Both the position numbers and the translations under genes were made by a program. A model generated the notes under the pieces. The model saw only the letters and a list, made by a program, of their open reading frames with translations. It was not told the DNA's origin and ran no database searches. Below, in pieces: positions 53,387-62,800 of a stretch of DNA of 64,000 bases. Each line of letters starts with the position of its first letter. Within the stretch, counting starts at the first letter, position 1. The stretch is from Sessilibacter corallicola (GTDB lineage Bacteria > Pseudomonadota > Gammaproteobacteria > Pseudomonadales > Cellvibrionaceae). The stretch covers positions 186,001 through 250,000 of the forward strand of contig NZ_JAJSLX010000001.1 in the NCBI RefSeq assembly GCF_021290925.1. Direction: 5' to 3'.

Positions 53387-53590
53387 TTATTGAAGAATCA
53401 CCGCAAGATTATTTGAACCACCAACAAGAAACTTAAAATCGTTAAAAAATATACCATCTTCTATCTTATCAATAAAAGAATCTGTTAATCTTAAAACCTC
53501 CAAAGAATAGTTTTTTGGCAGGAATACTTGAATCATAATCAGAGAAACTTGGAAATAAACAATCTCACCACCTCCTAAGACACCTCGCAT
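53387..53590 (-). CDS. possible small protein, uncertain
   Basis: A 67-residue open frame with protein-like sequence (FLPKNYSLEVLRLTDSFIDK; VGGSNNLAVILQ). AGGTGA lies 3 bases before ATG 53590. A stronger AGGAGG lies inside, followed by ATT and not a normal start, so this may be the remnant of a longer gene. No family is recognised. Confidence 0.3.
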   Translation of the reverse strand: MRGVLGGGEIVYFQVSLIMIQVFLPKNYSLEVLRLTDSFIDKIEDGIFFNDFKFLVGGSNNLAVILQ

Positions 53591-53977
53591 TTGTCACCTG
53601 ACAGAATGAAATCATAACTTACCCCCGCATCAAGCAATTATCTATGCAATTTTTCTTATAAACAGACAATTCATGTAATTTATATTTCTTATTCCTGTTA
53701 AAGCTTGACACAAAAAACAACAAACACCCACTCTTCATCAAAACATCGATTTTCTCAAATTTTTACAATGGACATCAAAATTACTGTAAAAAAACGCTAT
53801 AGACAAAGTGCATTTCCCACTACAATAAAAAATAAATAAACTTAAGTGTTAGCATAAACTTCCACAGCATTTAAATAATCTCGAAATCGCATGTCGCCTT
53901 CAACAAAAATTTATAGTAAGTTATGAGATAAATTAATCATAGAAACTGTAAACAAAAACCTTAAAAGAGATTTAACA
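53591..53977. other. AT-rich spacer before the LysM gene
   Basis: No gene is seen. The composition drops sharply compared with the core genes to the left, marking the start of the second accessory island. Confidence 0.5.
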
Positions 53978-54886
53978 GTGTACAAATATAAAGTCAAACA
54001 AGGTGACACTTTGTGGGGTTTAGCAAACGAATACAGCAAAATCAGCACAAACCACACAAATAGACAAGCGCAAGCAGAAATTCAAAAATTAAACCCAAGA
54101 CTAACAACCCTCAAAATAGGCGCAATTATCAACCTTCCTTTTAAAAAAGATTCTGACGACATTAGATCAAAAACTCCATATGAAAAATGGAAAGACACTA
54201 TTAATGGCAGCTCAACCATTTCAGAATGGCACGAATATGACCCAATCATCAAAGTTATTGTTTCCGAATTTAATTCTCGCTTGGGAAAAAAATCAAAAAA
54301 CATTGAATTAACTTTACCAAGCCTCGATTGGAAATGGATCAAAGCCATAATTTGGGTGGAGAGCGGAGGACCGACAAATTCATCTTGGAAAACTCGCCCT
54401 ATGCAAATAGGGAATCCAGGTGATAAAGGTCTCGGAGTCCTTCAACGACAAGAAGAAGCCAGCAATATAATTATGGACAATGACCTGCGAAAAAATTTGC
54501 ACTTAATTAACACTCCTCAAGTTAACATTAAGGCAGGCACTGCATATTTACTAAACCGATTGGCACTCAGTGAATTCAAATCTGTCAAGAGTCAAACTGA
54601 TAGATTAGAATATACGTATACCGTTACGCCTGGTGACAATCTTGATAAAATAGCAAAGAAAGTTGGAACTACAGTTGAAGAACTTAAAATAAGTAACCCA
54701 TCGAAAATATCAAGAATCCATCCCAACGATGTATTAAAATACCACAAAGCCAGTGTTGAACGTGTAATTGTAGGATGGCGCCCAGTCTCAGCCAACACAA
54801 TTGCACAAAGGTACAATGTTGGCGACCCCAACTACAGTAGAAAATTAACCTATATAATTAACGAAATTTTTTCTAAGAAATATTAA
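53978..54886 (+). CDS. LysM / transglycosylase-like protein without signal peptide, putative secreted muramidase effector
   Basis: 302 residues from GTG 53978 with AAAAGAGA ahead. LysM 1 spans about residues 3-54 (YKVKQGDTLWGLANEYS ... INLPF). A lytic-transglycosylase-like core follows: WIKAIIWVESGG with candidate catalytic Glu128, then RPMQIGNPGDKG and NIKAGTAYLLNRL. LysM 2 begins near residue 212 (TYTVTPGDNLDKIAKKVGTT). A peptidoglycan enzyme must reach the periplasm, yet there is no signal peptide, which suggests export by another route such as type VI secretion. The next gene, 2 bases away, encodes an exported partner. Confidence 0.75.
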   Translation: MYKYKVKQGDTLWGLANEYSKISTNHTNRQAQAEIQKLNPRLTTLKIGAIINLPFKKDSDDIRSKTPYEKWKDTINGSSTISEWHEYDPIIKVIVSEFNSRLGKKSKNIELTLPSLDWKWIKAIIWVESGGPTNSSWKTRPMQIGNPGDKGLGVLQRQEEASNIIMDNDLRKNLHLINTPQVNIKAGTAYLLNRLALSEFKSVKSQTDRLEYTYTVTPGDNLDKIAKKVGTTVEELKISNPSKISRIHPNDVLKYHKASVERVIVGWRPVSANTIAQRYNVGDPNYSRKLTYIINEIFSKKY

Positions 54887-54888
54887 AA

Positions 54889-55380
54889 ATGATAACCAAA
54901 AAAATTATCGCACTATACCTAGGGATCACAACTCTATGCTTGTCTAGCTACAGCACCTCAAGCATTAAACCGATAAAGCTGAACGATAGACAAGTAATTT
55001 ATGACAGTTTAGAAAAACAAAATATTCTAAATAAACATCGAAAATTAGTACATATTACGCATATTTGCAACTTAAAAATTGATCATAACGATTATCCTGT
55101 CGTCAATATTATCGAGCACATTCCAGGAGCGCAGACCCCTAGAGGAGTAAACCAAATATTGGTTCTAGATTCAGAATTAAAATTGAAAAGCAAAGTAGAC
55201 TATGACAGCTCAGTTTTTCCACTTTTCTGCAAGAACAATAATCTTTTTCTACATGGTTTTATTACGATTGATGGATTATTACCAGAAGGAAATGTACTCA
55301 CTTTTAGTGATCAAGGAACTAAAATTTTAGTTACTAATATAGAGGCTAACACCCTTCCTTTACAAACCTATCCACAGTAA
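54889..55380 (+). CDS. exported protein, putative immunity partner of the LysM enzyme
   Basis: 163 residues with a signal peptide (IIALYLGITTLCLSSYSTSS). The mature part has two Cys and is unrecognised (LVHITHICNLKIDHNDYPVV; FLHGFITIDGLLPEGNVLTF). The ATG is 2 bases after the LysM gene's stop, and both share low GC. A periplasmic protein encoded directly after a signal-less peptidoglycan hydrolase is the usual arrangement of a periplasm-acting effector and its immunity protein. That role is inference. Confidence 0.65.
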   Translation: MITKKIIALYLGITTLCLSSYSTSSIKPIKLNDRQVIYDSLEKQNILNKHRKLVHITHICNLKIDHNDYPVVNIIEHIPGAQTPRGVNQILVLDSELKLKSKVDYDSSVFPLFCKNNNLFLHGFITIDGLLPEGNVLTFSDQGTKILVTNIEANTLPLQTYPQ

Positions 55381-55499
55381 AAAAGAAAACTTTTGATTAC
55401 TCACCGCTACCTTAAATGGCTTCTTGTTATTTTGGCGAGCGTTATTTTTTATCAGTAAAAAGCTCACTTAGATATATTATAGCAAGATGCTAAAAAATT

Positions 55500-55525
55500 A
55501 AGGGAAATGCTTGAGAAGCTCCCTT
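55500..55525. terminator. weak hairpin after the LysM module
   Basis: aaggga and tccctt flank an inner gctt-gag-aagc stem. No long T run follows, so it is at most a weak terminator. Confidence 0.4.
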
Positions 55526-55589
55526 TACTTATTGACTACCAATCTCATACCTGCAAAATCAGGATTCATTCCAAATATACCAAATAAGA

Positions 55590-56103
55590 TTAAGGGTTCA
55601 GCAATTTATAATACCCGCCCCAAAATCGACCTTTGCAGTTGTCCTCTTCGTTTGCCATTCGAGCAATGGTTTCATTAACGCCGCGTATAAACCAACTGAT
55701 AGACGTTAATCGCTCCCGCCATTGTTCGATAATTTCTTCTGCTTTTTTAGTTCTGTCTTAAACACTCCGCACAGGAAGCAATCCATTTTTTGAATTAATT
55801 TATTGCCTTTATACAACTGCAACCAATATTCGATCACCGCTTGCAAACTCCAGCTTTCAGCGGACTTTTATCAATATGAAAATTACGTTGCAATGACTAC
55901 TCATCACCGCGTATGCGCAAATATCTATAGTATATATAAGATAAAAATCGAGGGCGGTAGACTAATTATTGTTTGCGGTAATCGAAATTATCACCGGCTT
56001 CATGGTCATCACCGCAAAGAAATGCATGACGTACACAGCGAACCGTATAGTGGTAAAACGGCGTGTCGTCAATGGAGGCTTGTTCAGAACGATATTTAGT
56101 CAC
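55590..56103 (-). pseudogene. broken REP-associated tyrosine transposase (TnpA-REP/RAYT type)
   Basis: Minus-strand translation in pieces from GTG 56103 gives family segments in the right order: TPFYHYTVRCVRHAFLCGDD, then DICAYAVMSSHCNVIF, then WSLQAVIEYWLQLYKGNKLI, then ERLTSISWFIRGVNETIARM followed by EDNCKGRFWGGYYK. The reading is broken by a TAA after YRKQ, by frame changes and by an in-frame TGA. The HUH motif normally read as HYHVV is HCNVI, so the second catalytic His is lost, and the 3' part is missing. Two plus-strand open frames here are only antisense shadows. Confidence 0.85.
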
Positions 56104-56404
56104 GGTTTGGGATTATTTCATACGAGAAAATCAGAGCCTATTTTATGGATGTGCTTTATATTTTCCGTAATGAACGAACACATCAGGGAAAGATGTGTTG
56201 TGACAGGACGCCCTATTGGACGGCTAAAAGATTGGGAGAGACGCAAGTTTAAATTGACAGTCACCGATTAATAAACGAATAACTGTCAGATTAGGCTGGG
56301 GTTAGTACAACTAAACCAAATTTATAGATACCCTTTAAAACTCTCCAAAGAAATATTTTTTATTTTTCTAAGCATATAATTTTTTAAAAACTCTTTTTTA
56401 ATAT
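56104..56404. other. spacer between the broken transposase and the RHS partner gene
   Basis: About 300 bases, AT-rich. A plus-strand open frame reaches 56271 but is antisense to the transposase remnant at its start. No gene is supported. Confidence 0.5.
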
Positions 56405-56830
56405 TTAGTAAAAAATATCACTAATTATTTCAATATCGGAAAACTTTATATCATTGTCACTGATAATAAGATCAGCACGAATAGACGCTGCCCCATATTC
56501 AAACTCACACTCAATTGAAATATAGGCTGTATCTTTTTTAAAGAAAGAAAGTTCCATCTGATTATCAATTGAATAAGGGCACTTAACGAGCTTTCCTAAT
56601 TTTGAATACGCGGAGAGTTTACTCTCTATCAGACTATCGGCTTGCAAATCAGTGTCAACATACAAGATAAAAGTATTGTAACTCCAATTATCAGAGATTT
56701 CTGGAATAGATTGGGCAATAAATTTTTGTACGTTTTTCCCCCGTTCTTTAATTGATAAGTAACTAGTCAGAGAGATGACTAGCACCGACCCAACTAAGAA
56801 TAGAACCAGCCAAAATGTTCTCTTTCTCAT
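56405..56830 (-). CDS. small membrane-anchored protein, putative immunity partner of the RHS protein
   Basis: 141 residues with one N-terminal membrane segment (FWLVLFLVGSVLVISLTSYL), the rest probably periplasmic (YNTFILYVDTDLQADSLIES; ISIECEFEYGAASIRADLII). It overlaps the RHS gene by 4 bases (ATGA), so it is translated from the same message right after the variable C-terminus. Position and size suggest immunity, and a periplasmic location suggests the toxin part acts there. No family is recognised. Confidence 0.65.
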   Translation of the reverse strand: MRKRTFWLVLFLVGSVLVISLTSYLSIKERGKNVQKFIAQSIPEISDNWSYNTFILYVDTDLQADSLIESKLSAYSKLGKLVKCPYSIDNQMELSFFKKDTAYISIECEFEYGAASIRADLIISDNDIKFSDIEIISDIFY

Positions 56831-59800
56831 CTTCCTCTAGATGCCTCATCAATTATTTGCTCACGACGCGAGCCATTTAGGTCAGGCCCCAGAATACCAT
56901 TATTTGCATCTAAGGGGTCTTTGCCACCAATTTTAAGTTCAAAAATTTTCCACTTAATCCGTACACCCAACCAAATTCCTTCACCTTTAGATCCTAAACA
57001 TATTACAAACTTACATGTCTCGTTGGTATCACCGACTTTAGAATGATCATCTTTCAGTGATACTTCAGCGTCTGTTGTTACCTCTGCAAAGCCATGATCA
57101 TACCCTAAATCCAAATCAAGATTATCATCAACTCGAACAAACCCTTTATTTAAAAATTTAACTTTAAGTTGAAAAAACCAACCTCTATCATCGTCATTTT
57201 CTGAACGTTCATCATTTGCTTGAGCATTAAATACATTCTGAAAGAACGCTGTAGTCGCTCCATTAGCAAATTTACCTCCCGTAATTTCTGAAACGGTCCC
57301 ACCAATTGCCGCAGCTGTCACAGCTTCAGCAATGCTCGTTCCGCCAACTTCAATAGCATCAATACCACTCACGTAAGGAGCAGTGAATTTAACGATACCT
57401 GCACTTACAAACCCATGTCCAAACTTACCACCTTTAAGCTCTTCAAGCACACCACCAGTTGCTGCATGAGCCGCAATATGACCAGCTCCACCAGTTTTGA
57501 AAAAGCCTTGTTTCGCAGTGAATTGCCCTCCAATTGCACGGAATGCAGCTCCACTGATGCCACCAATAAACGCACCTCTCAAGTTTCCAGAAGCAATCCC
57601 ACCAGTTACAAAACCAAAGGCAAATGCATGACCAATACTTTGTGTAGCCCACGCTGCAATTCCTGGCGCAATTGCGAACAATGCTATGCTCAAGAATGGC
57701 GCGGCATCGCCAAACAACTCGTTCAGCTCACCAAATATTTTATCAAAAAAGAATCCTGTAGGATCGGTTGCGTTTAAAGGGTTGTTATGCACGTATGAGT
57801 AACGATTATAACCTTGAGTTGTATCTACACCATCAATGTTCGGGTCGGCCTGCAAGAAGCGACTAAGCCTTGGATCATAAATACGACCATTCATATGGAT
57901 AATACCTACTTGGTCCACTGACTCATGCCCAGTAAAGCCTTTCGTAGTAAATTCGTTATTTATGTCCGTTGACAATAATGTCAGTTCAAGATCATCTAAC
58001 CTAATGCCATCTAAAATACTTCGACGAGAACCCCATGCGTCAAAGCTTTGTTCTTGAACGATTTGCCCATTACTATCTGTAATTACATCAGTTGAACCCA
58101 GGTGATCAGTAAGGATATTTCGTGTTACTGCTCGAGCAAATTGATATTCACCATTGACATCGCGATTGTAATCTTGGGTAACTAAAACTGTACCGTTGAT
58201 ATATCTTCGAACCTCACGATTCCCATCTGGTTTAGTTAGAATTTCTACCGAACCGACGTAGAGAGTTGTTGTTGTCTCTCCATTTGCGTCGTCAATACGT
58301 TTATAACGACTTCTACCAGTCCCATATTCAAATTCTGTTGTGTGATCCCCTTTGATAATTCGCGTAGGTTTATCGAAACTTGAATATAAAAATTGTCGGT
58401 CAGCGGCACCATTAATAAAATGGGTTACCATATTACCGTTATTATCGTAATTAAATGTTTCTGTAGTAGAGCCATTATTGATTTCGCAGACTGCATGCGG
58501 TCCCGCACCGTTTGTGCAAGCGTTACCGTATTTATAATCACCAACACCAGTCTTGAAAGTCATATTCCCAAAGGCATCGTAGCTATAAGATTGAAGGTCT
58601 TCTCCCTCCACTTGTGATGATGACAAACGATTTAATGAATCGTAATTGAAGCTTTCAGTTAAATCCTTACTGCCGCTTTGCTCTATTCTGGATTTCAAAT
58701 TAGAGAGAGCATCCCAAGTAAACTTAAGATCTTGAGTTCCAAAAACTCCTGCAACATGGGAATTAACAGTCACTAAAAACCCTGTTGCTGCATCGTAATT
58801 ACGTTGAGTAGTTACCGCTCCTTGAACATATTCCGAAATATTACCACGAGAATCCATGCCATTTGCCTGATAGTACAGCTCATCATTTGCGGCGTCTCTA
58901 ATTGTGTAAATATGACCATTTTTATACTCATATTGCATCGTATTTAGAGTTTCAGCTGCATCAAAACTTTGATATTTTCGACTGTATTCATCGTAAGTTG
59001 TGCGCTGAGAAAATTCTTCACCGTCAATGGTGGTAATTGTCTCAATCACGCGACCAAAATTATCATAGACATAATCCATTTGATATTTCAGATTGCCACT
59101 ACTATCAAATAGCACTTCGTATTCAATTTTCCCTCGGCTATTACCTACATTAGTGTTGTTGTAGACCCATTCTGTAGTTCCATCGGGCTCTAATCGTCGA
59201 ATTACACGACCTAACTGATCGTACTCCAAATCACGCTTTTGACCATTCCCATTTGTTTGTTGTGTTAATTCGTTGAATGAATTGTAAGAGTACTTCCAAA
59301 CACCTTTGTCAGGATCAGTTAATTGTGTTTTATGTCCATAGCTATCAAATTCCATAGCTATAGTATGAGTTACCGATCCGGCTGTCGTTTTTGTATAACT
59401 TAAATCACCGATTGCACTGTATATGTACTCAACCTGGGTACTATTATGATCTACAACCTTTGCCAACTCACCCAAAGGATTCGTAGTTTCGGTTCTTGAT
59501 TGATTTAGAGGATTGATTTCTGTTTTATCAAAACCACTGTAACTGGTTCGGATAATTCTTTCATTATTATCATAATTCGGCTGGTCTAGCTTAACGACAT
59601 TACCTAATACATCATAGGTGTATGTAGTCCAATAGATTGCCGGGCTTTCTGCTTTATACGGTTCGGATTGCTGAACCATTCGTCCTAGTGTGTCGTAACT
59701 AGAAGCAACTAAACTCATTTCCCCATTAAGAAGGCGAGTAGCTTTTAATATGCTACGACCAACGATATCAAAACACTCATAACTGTAAGAATTATCTGGT

Positions 59801-62800
59801 TCTATTGTATTTACTTGATAAGCGGCATTAGGGCATTCAGATTCAGGATCAGAAGATGGGTCACTTCTATAGGTAACAGAATAAATACCCGACTGATTAT
59901 ATTGAAGATACTGCTCACCCATTGGGGAGTACTTAAATTGAGATGAAACACCTAATACATCTTTAACCTCCAGTGGCTGACCATAATCATCCCACGCGGA
60001 AACATCCTGATTAATCTGTCCATAATGGTTAACTGCTCGATCCATATAACGTCCGTGTGAACCGTAAGTACTACTTGACGTTCTATTTTCTACGACGCCA
60101 TTACCATTACTGATTGAATTTATTTTGTTTCCATACTGGTCGTATTCATAAGTAGTTGTTAAAGCAAAATCAGATAATGCATTAACAGTTTCACTACATA
60201 ACAATCCACTCATACCAGATACATCTGCGCAGCCAAAACCATAATAATCGAACTTTGATGTGCGGCTTACAGGACCACCCACGGAGTCAGAACGCGTGTG
60301 TTTAGCGGTAGTTTCTCTCAAACGCCCCCATTCTTTTGATTGAATTTCAGCACCATAATCGTTAAAAGTTTCGAGCGTATATGTTTCTCCATTTGCCGCT
60401 GTAGTCACCTTAGAATAGAGCTGATTACCGTAATCGTCATATACATTTATCGTGTCAACTTGTTTTAACAAATCAGTGCTCACAGTGAACAAGCTGTCAG
60501 AACTAGTAACCTTAAAACCTTTCTCAATCGACGATTGGATAAAGGGTTGATAGACTTTTCTGCCTGAAAAATCTAGCGTTTTTGTATCCCAGAAATTTTC
60601 AGCAGAACTAATCAATCGATCAGCGTATAAAGTTTCTGTTTTTAACGGTGTGCCTATGAAAGGAAAATCTTGTCGATATGTTGTTGCAGACTGAATTCCT
60701 GTTTGCAGATCTAATGTCCCAAGCCGTTTAAATCCTAAAAACCCACGACCTGCTGCTTGAATTTTTGCTTCCTCATAATGATAAGAAATTGTAGCTAATG
60801 CATTCGGATTGGTTCGGGTCGGCGAGCTACTAGAGACATTAGTAACCAACAATACGCCCATATTCATTTCTAATACAGGATATGTATTAGTGGTACCGAG
60901 CACATTAGCAAGACCAACAAAAGGATTATTTAACGCCGAATAGTAATCTTCAGAATCAAAAGTTGTTACGGTTCGGGTGTAACAATATTCTTCATACTCA
61001 TCATCAAAACCTGTATCAAAACACATTTCCACTTCTCGAGTGGAAGAACCTAGGTCAACTTCTATACTTTGATAGTGATCAGTATTTGCCATACTTGCAT
61101 ATTCAATGGAAGTAATAGCGCCAAGACCATCAGTTATTTTATCAACAACATGGTTTGTTGTACCGCGCTGGCGATTTTTATTTATCTTCACCTCAGAAGC
61201 ACTTACATCATGCCAAATTAAGTCTACTGTTCCAGATCCATTAACGTCCACAAAAGTATAACTATCATCAATATTACCTGTAGTAGTCAGTACTCCAGAA
61301 GGGCTAGTATTCCCTCTGTAACCTTCAATATCGTCAGGAGAATATACATAATCAAGATCAGTAAGGTTTGCGTCATATACAGGGACGAGTGATTCATCTA
61401 TATCAAACTGATTTTCTGTGGGCTGCCAATATTTAACCTTCAAACGTCTAGCCGTATGATCATGCCAAATAAAATCCAAATAACCGTCATTATTCAAATC
61501 TACGAGTTTTGCATCGCGGTCATTTTCTCGCTCGGGATTCCCGGGAAGTGTAGAAAAGTCTACCAACTCAATAGGAGAACCAAATTTAGTACCATCACTT
61601 ATTAATGCAAACCATTTCCCTCGAAGATCACTCAAAGCATTGAGATAAATTAGATCAGAATTTCCGTCACCATTAATATCAGCTGACCGAAATGAGCGAT
61701 ATTCATTATCATCTGTAACTTGGTCTAGAACTCTAATCTTGAAACCTGGGAATTCATTAAGATTCCCATATTCATCTTGCACAGCTACAACGTAATAGGT
61801 TGTATAATCGTGAGTTGTGTACTCGTCATCTTGAGATTGCGACTGAAAATTTCCTTCAATGTCTTGTTCAAGCTTTAGCAGAAAATCGATCCGACCATCA
61901 CCATTGAAATCTGCAACTCCACCTGGAACCGGTTCCAACCTCTCATTCAGTTCTTCTTCATAGAAGGAACCAGCGCCACCACCATCATCAATTTCTACTT
62001 CTGGAAATAGTGAATCCCCATTTAGAGCAGGCAATGGTGTCGAGCTAAAACGATAATATGTAGAGGTCGATTTTTCTGAATCTGGACCTTTCACCAAAGG
62101 AAAAATAGATAAACCTACTGCAGCATCCGCTAGACCATCGGAAGTGAAATCTCCAAAAGTTACATATTCTGAACCGAACGGGAACGTTATATTTTTTTTG
62201 CGCAACTCCCATCGCCCGTTCCCTATTGGCTCAGAGAGGTATAATGACCAACGCTGACTATATTCAACCCCACTGTTATATATCATTACATCAGTACGGC
62301 CATCGGCATTGTAATCAAGTACCTCCATTTTAACAGTGTCACCATTGATTACACTGTTAGGGAAATCCACTACCCGTACAATATCATCAGGCGAAAACCC
62401 GTCTCCATTTGATAAAACATAGGAAAAAACATGAGTACTTAACCCACCGGTTAACCTTAGATATGCAAGGTCCAAATACCCATCGCCATTAATATCAATA
62501 GGACGGAAATCCAGTAAACGAGTATCCTCTAGCTCAAATAATTTTTCTCGAACAGACGACAACCCAGTCAACGGATACTGCCAGTCAAAGTTTGTAGAAC
62601 CTCTGCAATTAGATTTTTCTATATCAGAACACTCTTCCAATTTAACAATTCGAGAATAATCTGTATTAATGTGATCGTATGTAAATTGGTAATTTCTCAA
62701 TAGATTATTATTTGCGGAAACTTCAATATTTGTTAATCGATCAACAGTATCAAGCCTCAAACCTGCAACATAACTGCTCTTGTTATCGGGCCTAGCTTCA

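Noticed and set aside
55803-56271. Two overlapping plus-strand open frames of about 100 residues
   Set aside because: They are antisense to the broken transposase, whose minus-strand translation gives family motifs.
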